This document shows, in pieces, positions 35,201 through 47,700 of a DNA stretch of 64,000 nt. The stretch covers positions 4,538,742 through 4,602,741 of the forward strand of contig OZ025877.1 of NCBI GenBank assembly GCA_964019415.1, given 5' to 3'. The stretch is from Ianthella basta (Eukaryota > Porifera > Demospongiae > Verongiida > Ianthellidae). Below the pieces are notes generated by a model, which saw nothing but the letters and a program-made list of their open reading frames with translations, had not been told where the DNA came from and made no database searches. The translations under genes and the position numbers were made by a program. Positions within the stretch are counted from its first letter, which is position 1. The number at the start of each line of letters is the position of its first letter.

Positions 35201-36207
35201 TGATGGCGCCTGCCTGGAAGGCCTTCACTCAGCTGCTTCAGATGAGTGACGGGGCATCCTGGAACTTTGTGAGTGCAGTGAATCATGCATGATAAGATTT
35301 GGCTGCCATCTGCAGCATAGAAAGCTTAAGCATGCGCAGTTACTGTTCTAAATTGTTGCTGAGCCGAAAGGCGAGGCAAGAAATCGTGATGCGTTGTCAT
35401 CCCCCATTTGTATATATGTATGTATGTATATATATATGTATATCCGTCCCAGTCAACCCGAGGCACCTAGATTGTGCAGTAGCCCGGTGTTCTCCGCAGG
35501 TGCTCACGACAACAAAACGCTCTACTTGGCCACCATTGGCCACGAAACTGCTCAACACTCCACTTCATCGCTGCGTGCTGCGTTCAAATTGTTGTTAACG
35601 TCCCAGCGAGGGTTACACGCCTGTTGGTGATTCTGCCATATTGGCTGACATCATTTATCCCGCATGGCCGGAAGCACTTTCACTGTTCCCTCAGGTGAAG
35701 CGCACAGCGCGCATTGTGTTAGCTCAGCAGGGACGGGCTTTCCTGCGCAGCTCCAAATATGTAGGTGTCGATTGCCCAGCTGCCATCCAGTGCTTCGTCT
35801 GGCTTGCTATCCCTTCTTTCTGACAGCCAGTGAAAGCAGATTACAGTTCTATTGCCCAAAATGTACTTGCCCTGGCCAAGATACACTCATGCACTGTACT
35901 TTACTGAAATAGCTAGCTATATACATTCAAGCGAGGCTGGTTGCATTTTATTGTATGCCCTAGTATTAAGAAGACAGGCGCATGCTTATACGTAGCGTGC
36001 ATAGGTAAACAGCATTTTGCCATTATAGAACATTATCGACTGTAGTAACTTGGAGTTCCTGCATGCTGCTTGTATGCATCTGTCTGTGTGTCGTCAATGC
36101 TAGCGGTCTTGTTCCCTCCTGCTGGCTCATCCCCTAACTGGGGGCCATGTGACCAATTTTGGCAATGGTAGTACAAGTGTTGTACGTGTCTCTCTATCTC
36201 TATCTCT

Positions 36208-36210
<3 letters not shown>
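35201..36210. other. Spacer without recognised genes
   Basis: Includes a short TATG/TATA tract near 35408-35442. Two overlapping open frames at 35641-35912 have no domain I recognise and no splice support. Confidence 0.4.

Positions 36211-36297
<87 letters not shown>
36211..36297. repeat. (TG)n microsatellite, 87 bp
   Basis: Perfect TG repeat; the Val-Cys frame over it is an artefact. Confidence 0.98.
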
Positions 36298-36298
<1 letters not shown>

Positions 36299-36569
36299 CA
36301 TCAATTTGTGTTCATATGTGTCTATGTAGTGTGTACATGCATATGAATGTGTTGCTTATGCATGCAGGATTATAATATTGATACACCGACTAAAGGGAGC
36401 AAGTATGTCCAGTTGGGGCGGCATCCCCAAGAGGTATCTAACTCGAAACACTTGTTCACTTAACATTTCTGACAAATGTTTTGACCGGATATGGTATAAT
36501 TATAAATCCATTGCTTTTGATTCTTCTGCTATTGTAGTAGTATTGCAGAGGCAGCAGATGCACTTTCAG

Positions 36570-37045
36570 GAGTGAATTCAAGGGACAAATCAGGGAAGCA
36601 TGATTACTGGGAGCTCTGTTCACAATCAGAGAATAGAGAGGCTATGGGTTTATGTACACAGGAGTGTAATACTCCTGTACTATCGCTTGTTTTATTTTCT
36701 CGAGCAGCATAACTTGCTTGATCCACTCGATGAACTCCATTTGTTTGCCTTTCACTACGTACGTGTATATTCCAAGGCTGAACCAAGCACTCAAAGCATT
36801 TCAAGATGGTTGGAACCACCATGGCATCAGAACAGCCAATCACCATTCTCCAGAACAGCGTTTTGTATGAGGAGCTTTACAGCTTTACAGCTTCATTCAT
36901 CTGGCCTAGTAGCTCTCGATTTTTCCAGAATGTAGGTGAAGAGTATGGTATAAGCAATGATGACCCCATATCATCAACAGAGATGGAGTCTATAACAATT
37001 CCAGAAGGACGGTACACGCTTGCTCACACCAACTTTGACTGACCC
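36570..37045 (+). pseudogene. Integrase-core-like transposon relic
   Basis: The + strand gives SVHNQRIERLW followed by LYYRLFYFLEQHNLLDPLDE and LHLFAFHYV. A frame change follows, then FQDGWNHHGIRTANHHSP. The NQRIERLW...WNHH pattern is that of a widespread DDE integrase-core family found in animal genomes, usually as multi-copy genes. The frame is broken near 36765. The part with the first catalytic Asp residues is not recognisable upstream. Confidence 0.6.
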
Positions 37046-37367
37046 ACAACTCACTGTCAATCCTCTCCAAAACAGTGACAATTATGGCATTGATATATAC
37101 CAACCTGTCTTGCAATTTCTGCATTCATTATATTGAAAATTTGTAACAATACCTACAAGAGGTATCAAGTTGAAGTATTCAACATAGCAATAGAATCGAT
37201 TTCAGAATATGTGCTACAGCACTGACCATGCTCAAAGCCAAGTGGCAATCAACTCAAAACACTACAGTCAACAAATTATATAAGAGAACAGGAAACACTA
37301 CAACAGATAGCATGCTTGATCAATGTGCCGTTAAATATAGCTGTGTGAGAGACCATAATATGTGATG

Positions 37368-38330
37368 TCAGTAATGTTGACTTAAAGTGCATCCATCCTC
37401 CAAGAAAAGAGGTCGTCTGACAGAACGAAACTTTGACACAAATGTTGGCAGTGATGTGTACGTACTTGGCAGCTCCAGTGAGGCCAAACAAGTGTGGCAT
37501 ATCGGCCGCCATGCAATACCATCCAGGGTGTTAAGTGACACTGAAATAGTTGGGATGCTGATGACAAAACTTCCTGTTACAAACCGTAGGAAGGTACGGA
37601 GCTCATCATCCATCATGTTGCCAACAAAATGCCCGCAGGTACTGCCACACCTCCTCTTCAGATTGATTTCGTATGATAGGCTCTTGGAGCATACTCAACA
37701 CCTTGCTAGTGGAGACAGACAGGGAAGAATAGAGAGCCTTTCCACAGACATGTCCTTCTAAAAAGACTTGTGTCTTTCAGGAATGCAAGCATTCATCATG
37801 CTCAGTGCTGCTACAGGCTTCACAAGAAAAGTATAGCGCGCAGTTTCAGCAATTAACTTGCACAGTGAGTGCATTACACAGTATCAAAGCCTCATGAGTG
37901 CTCGGGCAGCTTACAACAGATTTTCCAAGAATGGCATCGGTGATGACAATATGAGGGCCAAGAAGAGCTGCTGCAAGACATGGAAAAGCAACCCTGTCAG
38001 GAAATACTCCAGTAGCTATGTATGCATGTGATGTGATTGCACCCAGTGTTGAAATTGTTCCCATGTTGACAGAGGCAGGTACAGCTGGGTATAAGAGACA
38101 TGTGCCATCGAAACGATGGAGGCATGCTTCAGTAAAAACGCGGAAAATACATCCCTTGCTACACCACCGACATCAACTGCCATTTCTTCTTCAAGGTATA
38201 CTCAAAAGGGTGCTCAATGACAGCAATCTTCTTCAGCTCAGCTCCAACATCATCACTCCTACTGAAACAAATCCTCTGGGCACCCTTCATGTAGCCTACA
38301 TTGAACTGTAGGTCAAAGCAGATAACCTCC
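37368..38330 (-). pseudogene. HECT ubiquitin-ligase C-terminal domain relic
   Basis: On the - strand: MAVDVGGVARDVFSAF (about 38120-38190), TSHAYIATGVFPDRVAFPCL and AALLGPHIV (about 37930-38030), EEEVWQYLRAF (about 37640), then DDELRTFLRFVTGS and RPICHTCLASLELPSTY (about 37430-37610). The last contains the HTC with the catalytic Cys of the HECT C-lobe. At least two frameshifts (about 37620 and 38160) break it. HECT domains of this divergent type occur in many multi-copy, G2E3-like genes in invertebrates and fish. A proline/glutamine-rich segment with an in-frame TGA follows upstream (about 38420-38700). Confidence 0.65.
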
Positions 38331-38907
38331 TTCCCGAGCTGCTCTAAAATTCCTTCCTTCCTTCAGCAACCTTGAACTGTAAGAAGTAAGGCACCCCAAA
38401 TATAGCATGAAACTCTTATACTCACACTTGGCATTGGGCCTGTCTGGGCTAAACACCTCGATTTCTACCTGATGGTCTTCTACGACGATTGTCGCAGATG
38501 CTGGCCTGGGGATGCCGTCGCCGGGAATTGGCGACTGTTGCCTGGCTATTGGGTAAGACGCCACGGAAGCAGGTACAAGTGGTCAAACTTCTGTTGGCTG
38601 CTGTTGGCTGCCGTTGCCAGGAATTGGCCACTGTTTACTAATGGGCATTGATGGAACAGGCGCCAGTGGCCGATCTGCTGCTGGATGCTGTTGCTTACAC
38701 TGGCTGGATAACTGCCTCACGATTGAGTTGACGTCCACCATTCACAGGCAGAGAATGAAAAGAGCCAAAACAGCATGCGCGCCATGTACAGAACTTGAAA
38801 CTGATCTCACTGAAGCATGCTCCGACGTCATCGCAGGTACAGAGTATTTGATTGGTCAGTTTGATTTCCCGTTTTACGTTCATGGGACAAGCAACCTGAA
38901 ATAGATT

Positions 38908-39600
38908 TTAGTGTTTCTGATGACAGTGACGCCCGGAAATCTGTTTGGACTCACCGTACCAAACTGAGACTTTCTCACTGTCTGCATTTGATGCAGGAAT
39001 GGCTAGTAGGTGCAAGGGCAATGTTGCTAGATTGATGTACTTTCTTTCTCCCATGGGTGACTGCATGTCCAGCACTACCTTCCAGAAGGCTACAGCATCT
39101 TGACTGCCCCCAGCCAAGGCCGAAACTTCCCCATCAAAAGCAAACTCCTTGAATTCCAAACCAACTTGAGCTTTGTCAAACGATATGGGTAGACATGTTT
39201 GGAGGCAAAAGAAAGTGGCTGCCTTTAGGCATGCTCTGACACTTGCTAGGATCAAAAAAGGCAAGTGGACGTAAGACACCTGACCGAAAATCAAGTGTTT
39301 TCAGCACCTTAGCCACAGATGCTTGGTAGAACTGCACAACAGAGCTGTAAAATCACTGAATATCCTGGCTTTCTTCCTGGATACGAAAACGATAGGTAGA
39401 TGTATTGTCCCCAACATATATCTCTGCGTTGGCAAGGATGCAGCTCGAATCATTGTAAGCCACTTCAGTGACTGCATCAGGTACAGGTCTCTGCACATGT
39501 CGTTTTTTATGTCGTTAAACCCTTCGTGTGACACAGTGAAGTAGCTCAAGCAAAGGCAGCAGTACGCAAATGAACAGCTTTGTACTGTGAGCAATAAGTC
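38908..39600 (-). pseudogene. hAT-type transposase C-terminal relic
   Basis: The - strand frame 38908-39294 contains DAVAFWKVVLD, then NLATLPLHLLAIPASNADSE. This is the hAT dimerisation signature (FW...LA...LL.IPASxAxSER), here with SEK for SER and the frame ending soon after. The preceding part (39301-39594) is in another frame. An SSxCKFQASW start near 39640 looks like a transposase N-terminus. No terminal inverted repeats were identified. Confidence 0.6.
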
Positions 39601-40254
39601 TGGGTAGTGACCAACTTGCCTGGAATTTGCAAGTGGAAACTTTCTTATCCTTCTGAGGTATCACAGAGTCAGAATCCATGTTAGAATCACCTTCTGAAAA
39701 GTCTTCACCTAAAACCGGTTGAGGTGCTGGGGTAGCCATGTTTTATCAGAAACCGCAAGCAATGCTGAAACCTTGCATAATTTTATTCATTGGGAGAGAC
39801 CTCACCTTATGAATAAATGTGTCTATCAGACTATGAACCGTGCATACCACTACTATTTCCGTAGTGCGTTTTCCATAGCCCATTTCCGGGTTAACACAGG
39901 TAAAAGCATCTACTTGGAGGCACTGCCAATAGTACCAGTTAGCAGCTTCTAACAGTGGCCTCAACAGACAGAGCAGCAGTATACAGTGGACCTAATATGA
40001 CTTATGATGTTGGCCACAGTACATATTTCTTTGGAGTTCCTATGAAAATTTTTATTCATGTCAGACACACGCTTGGCAATGAAATGTTCAAAAGATCAGC
40101 CTGTAGTTGATGCTTCATTGGAACCCTCCAAGAGCACAGTGCTCCTAGGAAGTCAATGTATGGCAAACCTGACTGTTATAGAATATACCACACTATTTAC
40201 CATTTATATGACATTATGGCTTCAGCATGCAACAACATAAACCATTTAATGCAA

Positions 40255-40640
40255 ACTTACTAGCAGGAGAGCCAGCAGGCGGCTTCATCAAGGGATACGC
40301 TGTTACTACAGCGGTACCTACATACTGATAATCTTGACTGTTAGGGTATCTTTTATAACAAGCCATAGCTGCTGCTATGCTACGGCTAAATTTTCTGCGT
40401 GCAGAAGTGCTGAACTGTTTTGTCCTCAGGGCTGCCTCCACTTCTGCACTGAAGTGTTTTAGTAGAGGGAAGGGGTTGGGCAAAGGTACACTGCCATCAA
40501 TGCTCTTTTCGACTTTGCACTTCTTCTCTGGGATATTATCAGCAGTGGAGTTTCCTGGATGTCCTTAGTCTGCCTCATCATCACTGTCCAGCACCATTGG
40601 TCGTCTTCTCACTTTAGTGGAAAGTGCACTGGAGCTATCT
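40255..40640 (-). pseudogene. Relic of a 'KRYP' N-terminal domain exon
   Basis: The - strand shows TSARRKFSRSIAAAMACYKR and YPNSQDYQYVGTAVVTAYP, a small domain seen at the N-terminus of many multi-copy invertebrate proteins of unknown, probably transposon-linked function. A GTAAGT donor at about 40256 follows. Upstream an acidic stretch (LDSDDEAD) is followed by an in-frame TAA (about 40568). Probably the 5' exon of one of the decayed genes at 37.4-39.6 kb. Confidence 0.45.
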
Positions 40641-41497
40641 TCCCCTGCATCCAGTGTAAAAACATAAGCGCTGCAGTGTGAATGATGACACTTGGTGTAA
40701 TATAAACTTTTCAATATCATTCACACACAGGGAAATAAAATTCACATGTGGGTGTCATAGATGCACTCTGAGCTGCACAATATAAGCCTGTGAACGTATA
40801 ATGGCAGCTGTGATTGTGCTGAGCATACAGAGATTCCTCACAAGATTTCTAGCAATATGTGTCCATTGTGATGGCCACATTAAAGGCAGAAGGGTACATG
40901 GATATGGACTGTATGCAAGTTTTGTCTTCTGAATCTGCATAAGTGTAGTGCATTCCAGGCTGTTGCCTATTACTTTCATGTAAAACACCTTCATATTGTG
41001 TGGTCCTGCAAGTCCCTGCATGTTGTGCATGTGTGTGGGTGTGTGCATGTGTGTGAGCATGTGTTGGGGTGTGGGTGCAGGTGCTGGTGCAGACTGCAGA
41101 GGCTTCACTGACACCAGACACCTCCAACTCTTTTTCTTTTTCTATCATCAGCATGCCTCTGAAAGCAGAAAGCCCTACCCTGCCAGATGACCAAGACTTC
41201 TATCCAAGAATCCCACAGAATCTGAGCCAAAGTGATCAATAAGTATTGCATGTCTACCACCACCTAATATCCATACACAGCATAAGTTTAGTATCACCAT
41301 TGTTCCTGTGAATGGTCAACAGCTGTGTCCATGTGTCCCTCATCATGTAATTGCTTGGCAAACACTGCTTCAATAACTCCAATACCTTGTTTTGTAATGT
41401 CAGGTAATAAGGAATTCCTGTCCCATGTGCAAATGCATGCATGTGTGTGAGTCTGTAGGCATGTGTGTCACAGTGTGTGTGAATGTGCATGTGCTAG

Positions 41498-41530
41498 TGG
41501 ATTTAGCTAGCACGCAGCTAGCTAAATCCA
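41498..41530. repeat. Perfect hairpin, 14-bp arms, 5-nt loop
   Basis: TGGATTTAGCTAGC and its exact reverse complement flank ACGCA. No host gene is nearby. Confidence 0.9.
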
Positions 41531-42435
41531 TGTATGTAGCTAGTGCAAGCTAGCTACATGTCAAAACTCCACTGTAGCAGCTGTCACTTGAGCTTCATGG
41601 TTCATCAAATCCACCTACACATACATAATAAGCACGCATAACATCTTACTAAATTAAATGCACTGGGTCACTATAATGTAAGTAGAGCTATGAGCAGGGC
41701 GTCATTGTACAATACTTTATTAGAGTGCTGGAGTAAGTTGGACTACCATTGTCAGCAGTGTTCTCCTTCAGTTCAGAATTGATAGCTGCACAGCACGCAT
41801 GACAAATAGCTGTTCAGATGTGAGATGTGCCATTACACTGCCTAGCAGTCATGATTCATATCCATATTTGTCTAGTTGCACCAATGAATGTCCTTATCAC
41901 TTAAGCTGTGTTGCCCTTATATGTTTTTAACTGCAGCTATGCATACTGTGCCCAGTGTCGCATTCTTGTGTATCATCATGTGTGGCTGTACTGCAGATAC
42001 TATTATATATAATAGTTATATGTGCACATGAAGAGAAGATGCAAAGGTACCACAATACTGTTATATAGCCTAGTAGGTAATTATTATAAGAAATAATTGC
42101 TGCATAAAATACAAGGTGTAATCATACTGTCTGTAAAATCATAGGAATTAATTTTAAGTGTACTGTATACCATTTATTGGGTATAGAGACTATGCATTAT
42201 ACTATTCCTTGCACAGATAATGTGTAAGAAAACGTAAACACCAGTGATCCAAGGGGCGGAGGGTTCTGCCTTAATTGGATCCGTTAGTCTCGCATAGCCA
42301 GCCCCATTCTTCTGCTTCCACTATTGCTAACGCTCTCCTCTACCTGCAACTGCATCATGGATCCTAAATGTGCTAGCTAATGGGCTATTGCTATCAAACA
42401 TCTAGAAGAATATGCTAGGCTAAGAGTGTAGAAAG
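41531..42435. other. Spacer without recognised genes
   Basis: Nothing coding seen; from about 42270 it merges into the segment duplicated at 34.8-35.2 kb. Confidence 0.45.
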
Positions 42436-42572
42436 GGAAAATGGGCATGCATGCACTTATACTACTGAGCACACAGTAAAGGGTAAAAGGGTATGCATGC
42501 ACTTATACTACTGAGCACACAGTAAAGGGTAAAAGGGTATGCATGCACTTCTACAGAGCATACTGGGCATGT
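42436..42572. repeat. 46-bp tandem repeat, about 2.7 copies
   Basis: Unit contains GGTATGCATGCACTTATACT and ACTGAGCACACAGTAAAGGG; period 46 from matching points at 42456, 42502 and 42547. It is an expansion inside the duplicated spacer upstream of the 7TM gene; the copy at 34.8 kb has one unit. Confidence 0.9.
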
Positions 42573-42966
42573 ACTCACTTTGCCGTGTACATGCGCACAA
42601 TGATCATGCAAGGCTTGTGCTAATCACATGTCCACTTCATCAAACCCTGCTGGTAATCTTTTGTTGATTAAAGGAAGATTCGCCATAGTACAATATATAT
42701 TTGCACTAGCTTGCTTTGAATCCTGCCCGGAAAAATGTAATTATAATCCATCACACACAGGTTGCTAGGTATCAATTTAGTTGCTATATAGATTTTCTCA
42801 AATGATGTGTTGTATGCTGACTTCTGAAATGGTATTCCCCTGACTGCTGCTATAAATAGCATCAGACAATGATGTAATATCCAAAGAAGGAAGTGGTTAC
42901 TTGCACTACATCATGCACTTAGACGGAAGCCACTGTCATGGCTTGACCTTAGATTGTGCACGTGAG

Positions 42967-42974
42967 TATATAAA
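42967..42974 (+). promoter_or_regulatory. TATA box of the 7TM gene at 43029
   Basis: TATATAAA lies 62 bp before the ATG; the intervening leader has no other ATG except the start. Confidence 0.65.
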
Positions 42975-43028
42975 GACTTGAGGTTGAGCTGGTAAGATAG
43001 AACACTTTCAAAGCAGCAACAGTGTACC

Positions 43029-43979
43029 ATGAATGAGACAAATGCTACTGCCACTCTTGAATCATTTGCCAGTATCTTGGGTCCTTCAGGATACCTCGCT
43101 CTGTTCTGTCTGTCACTGGCAGTGATATCCCCAGTGCAGCTCTTACTGAATGTTCTAGTGGTGGCTGCACTTTACATCAACCCTGTTTTCAAGAAGATGC
43201 CCTCTCAGAGGAACATTCTTGCCACTATTGCTATTGTTGGACTCCTCACTGCTATCGCTCTTATGTTCTTCAGCATTGCTGGCATACTAATTTTATCTGG
43301 ACAGATAGCAGCCGGCAGAGGGCTTTGTCGATTCGCTCAAAGTGTCTTCCACACAGCCATTAGTATGCGTAACCTCACGTGGGCCACTCTGACTGTAGCA
43401 ATTTTCATAGTGATTCGCTGTGGAGTGAAGAAGGTTAAGACAGTTCCAGTGCTTGTAGCCTTAGCCATCATGTGGCTTGTGTCCTTCACATCAGCCATTC
43501 CGTACTACACTGCTGCATATGATTATGACAACCTTTTGGATGGCGTGATCTGCCTGGCCCAGCTGACTCCTGTGGCATTTGTCCATCTGACTGTATGTTT
43601 CTTTGGTATTGGAATTCCCTCTCACATCATTGTTCTCTTCCTTGTCCTGGCCACAATTGTATACGTAAAGAGAAACACCCGTGGGAACGGCTTCACTTTG
43701 GAGTCTGCTATGGTCAAATTTGCCGGTTTGCTTTTGATTGTCAATTTCGTTACCTTTGGAGCCAACATCTTTGGTACTGTACCATTTGCACTGAGGAAGT
43801 CAGCAAGTCTACCTGTACTGGTGTGGTTCCACCTACTGTCTACCTATCTGCTTCTGAGCCTCCCTGGTATTCTGACTCCCCTGCTGATGGTGGCTGCTTT
43901 CAAACCAGTAAGAGTATCCATGAAGCGCATACTGTCTTGTCACCTCAAGCAGACCAAGGCAGATACTACAACCTCTTAA
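43029..43979 (+). CDS. Seven-helix GPCR-like receptor, single exon, 316 aa
   Basis: Intact intronless frame. Seven hydrophobic segments at about residues 22-50, 63-90, 100-130, 139-160, 184-213, 227-253 and 262-292; short N-terminus with NET and NAT glycosylation sites, so outside. Cys100 at the top of helix 3 and Cys175 in loop 2 can form the usual GPCR disulfide. Helix 1 has LNVLVV (like the class A GN..V). The DRY site is replaced by VIRCGVKK and the NPxxY site by TPLLM, so it is a divergent rhodopsin-fold receptor; ligand unknown. Its paralog is at 50111-51079 (shared FASILGPSGY, PSQRN, LLDGVICLAQLTP, LLSLPG-TPLLMVA). Short Lys/Thr-rich tail. Confidence 0.85.
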   Translation: MNETNATATLESFASILGPSGYLALFCLSLAVISPVQLLLNVLVVAALYINPVFKKMPSQRNILATIAIVGLLTAIALMFFSIAGILILSGQIAAGRGLCRFAQSVFHTAISMRNLTWATLTVAIFIVIRCGVKKVKTVPVLVALAIMWLVSFTSAIPYYTAAYDYDNLLDGVICLAQLTPVAFVHLTVCFFGIGIPSHIIVLFLVLATIVYVKRNTRGNGFTLESAMVKFAGLLLIVNFVTFGANIFGTVPFALRKSASLPVLVWFHLLSTYLLLSLPGILTPLLMVAAFKPVRVSMKRILSCHLKQTKADTTTS

Positions 43980-44437
43980 TGCTGTGACTTGCATGGTTTT
44001 CTGCCATTGTATTTTTCTACCTATTGCGAGCTGAACACTTGCTAGTATAATATAATCCACTAACATGTGTGACAATGCATAATCTTAGACGTACACTTAA
44101 GTTGCATGATTACTAACTGACACTGTGTAAGAGACCACTGCTGTACACCTCACCATTGTATACGTATAGCTTCTGCCACATGTGATGCAGGATGAGATTT
44201 ATGCATGTATATATGCATACAAATATGCTCAGTGTGTATTATAGTATACGTTATAGGCATGGGCTGGTTTACCATGTACACCATGCAGTTGTGCATGCCA
44301 TTATGCATTTCAAATTTCAGTTGTAGCTATAGTGACATTTGCCAAACCGTACGTGTGCACATGCATGTTTCACCTTTTGTTGTGCTCAGTCATGTGTTTT
44401 GCTATAGCTAATATTTCACTGTCAGTTTCTGCACTTT

Positions 44438-44443
44438 AATAAA
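44438..44443 (+). terminator. Polyadenylation signal of the 7TM gene
   Basis: AATAAA about 460 bp after the stop codon; the first good signal on this strand. Confidence 0.5.
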
Positions 44444-44767
44444 GTTGCACTTCAAAGTCATCTGATGCATATGCTTTATCAATCTATGCCATACTTTTGC
44501 TACTGCAACAATTTAGTTTCAAAGCTATAGTGCATTCTGTTTCATTTAGCTAGCTTCCCTACATGGCTGGCTATCAGCTGAAAGTGGAAATGGGTAAGGA
44601 TAATATTATGGATTCAATACTACGTGTATTGGATTCCGTTATTATGTTGTAGTGCACGTTACGTTTAAGTTCATCATGGATCATGCAGTGTATATTGTGC
44701 AACTACACATCGTGCACATTGCAATGTATATTGCACAATACAGATCTATAATGCACGTGATGTCAAA

Positions 44768-47700
44768 ATGGCTACTGGACAAGGAAGTAGTCCAAGAACA
44801 GTCCAAGCAACGTGGCCGCCCTCCTTCGTGTCGCCCCCTCCCTCAGAGTTGGAGTGTCCGATATGCCTGTTGCTGATGAGGGAGCCTCACCTTACGAGCT
44901 GCTGCGGCAACCACTTTTGTTCCGCATGCATCAGCGAGGTCCGTAAGAGAGGAGACCCGTGTCCCCTGTGCAAGGCGGAGGTGGTGCACACCTTGCTCAA
45001 CAGGAAGGAGAAGTGCAGGATCACAGAACTCAAGGTAAGCCATGGCAGCAAAGCGTAGCAGAGTCCAAGGATGCACTAAGCACCCTGCATGATGTGCACA
45101 CGCCTTTTAGCTATAGAGACCTTATTTCGCAGTGTATAGTATGCGAGAGAATGGTCAATCCGCCGCTCTTCCATGCATAGCATGTGAATGTGCAGTATAT
45201 ATCAACACTGAATGGACATTCACTGAATATATAATGCTAGCCCAACATGTAGTGACAGATCAACTGGGAGTCCCTCAATCCAGCTTTCTTCCCTTGTTAG
45301 TCACTCTCTACATGTGTCACTCCCCCCCATCATGCAGGTTTACTGTTCTGCTCGGGATGCAGGCTGTGAGTGGGTGGGGGAGCTGGGTGACCTCGCATCC
45401 CACATGGCTGCCGGGAAGGAGAGTGGTCCTTGCCAGTTTGTGTTGGTGCAGTGTCACTTGGGCTGTCGTCAGGACATACGGAGGGCAGACCTGACAGGGC
45501 ACATTGAGAGCGAGTGTCCCTGTCGCCTGCATAGCTGCCCCTACTGTGGAGAGGAGGCCACAGGGAAGAAGTGAGCTATTCGGACAATATGCAGAATTGC
45601 ACATGTGCATACATGTGTCCTGTGAAACCTCTAGTTCATGTGGATGGAGCTGGCCAGGTGTGGGAGGCACAGCTGTAATGTAATGTGTTCCTCTCCCCTC
45701 TGTCCATGTATATACACATGTCCATTTGGTCCTGGCAGTTGCCCACCTAGTCCATGTTGCTCTGTATTACCCATGCACCTACCCTCCCAGTCCAGCCTTG
45801 TTTGACTATGTAATAGTTAAATGCTGACGAAGAGGTGTTTCTAAGATTTAGAGCACGAGGCACGAGGGCGTGAAGCGCCCGAGTGCCCAGTGGTCTAAAT
45901 CTTCAGAGACACTGATTGGTCAGCACTTAAGTGTTATAGATCCCAACGATTGGGCAAGGAGCGGCAGCGAATCAGTTTAACTACTCGTAATTGCGTCTTC
46001 CGGAAGTAGTTAGCAATTTCTGACAATGGCCGAGAAAACGTCATTTGGTTATTGGGTTTGTCATCTCGCAGCAGACATTCCTAAAGGTCGGCAGTGGATG
46101 CGGCGCGTAAGCTAAACGTAAGCTTACTCACTGTCAGCCCCGTCAGCCACAGCGTTTCCCAGAGCGGTGTCCTAAGCCTGTTCCAGCTCGTAACCAGTTC
46201 CTTTCTCGGCTCTGGTCGTAGGCCACTGCATGCCGGACTGTTGCTTTACCCTGTTTGTCGACAAAATAAGTAAGCCGAGCGACTTTTGTATCGTATGTTG
46301 TGGAGTTAGCTACTGTTGTTAGCGCAGCTGCAGTTTCTCTGCTATAGACCATGGGCCCAAGCCACGCCCATACTCTAGATCGCTATTTAGAGCATAGGCG
46401 CGAACACCACGCGTGCCACGCCCTTGCTCTAAATCGTTATTTAGAGCATAGGCGCAAACACCACGCGTGCCACGCCCTTGCTCTAAATCGCTATTTAGAG
46501 CATAGGCGCGAACGCCGCGTGTCGAATTAGAACACGGCTAGACGAAATAGACCACGGCGTGAAACAACACCCCGGGTGTCAACGATGTTTAGAAACATTG
46601 TTTAGATGCACTTTACCATGGCAACGGGATCTATGGAGTGTTAGTGCACATCCTTCCAGAGCAGCAGTTCTAGTGCTTTTTTGTTGATCAAGCTTATGTT
46701 ACAGTAGAACTGGCAATCATCCACCATTTTCATAAGTTCATGTTACAGTTTTGACACTACCTTCCCCTTCCATCCCTGTCCCCCCTCCCTCCCCCTCATA
46801 CGCACACAGTCTGGCCTCCCACTTTGAGTCTTGCCAACACTTCCCAGTGGTGTGTCCTCACATGTGTGAGCTGTCCAGCTTCCCTCGCAGCCAGCTGTCA
46901 TCCCACCTGGAGGTGTGTCCCAACCAGCCCCTCCCCTGTCCCTTCCTCAAGACAGGCTGCAAGGCTGACCTCACATGGCGAGAACTGAAGGACCACTTAC
47001 AGACCCACCTTCAGGACCACCTCACGATGGTGGTGGATAAGCTGGAGATGGTGGAGACCAGAAACAGGAACCTAGAAGATCTGTTAGCAGAGAGCGAGAA
47101 GAGAGAAGAACTGAGGAATGATAGAGAGACTGAGATGCAGGCTAGAATTTCGCTGCTTGAGAGTAGGCTTGATAGGTGTGAAAAATCAGCTCGGGTGCAA
47201 GGAGCTGGTTGGGTTGATGGGGAGCCTGATGAGATGTCTTGTCAGCCATTGTCAGACATTCACCAGAGGCAGCCATCTTGGCCACCAGATCGTGATAGTG
47301 CTCAGGATGAGGATAGCCTTCCTGAGGAGTCCACCCATGTGGATACAAGTGGGTTTCTTTGTATGCAGCTCTTGCGTGCTAAATTTCATATAGAGTGGTT
47401 TCCATACATTTTTACACAATACACTTGTGATCATTTCAATGCTGTAGTTATGATTTTGCAGTTGAATGCGACCTGTCATAATTATCTGTATGGAGACTAT
47501 TAATCTGCATGTCTTTTCTGTGCAGGCATACTAAAAGCTGTGTCTAGTCCGGATAGCCCTGGAAGCTCACTTCTTGGCAAGTGGTTCAAGAGGCTGTCCT
47601 CCTCGCACACACACACCTCCAGTAATACACCTGTAGATGTAGAGCCAGTGGTCACTGGGAGGGAGGGTGAGCCCCCAGCACGGCCTAGCACCGCTCCTAC

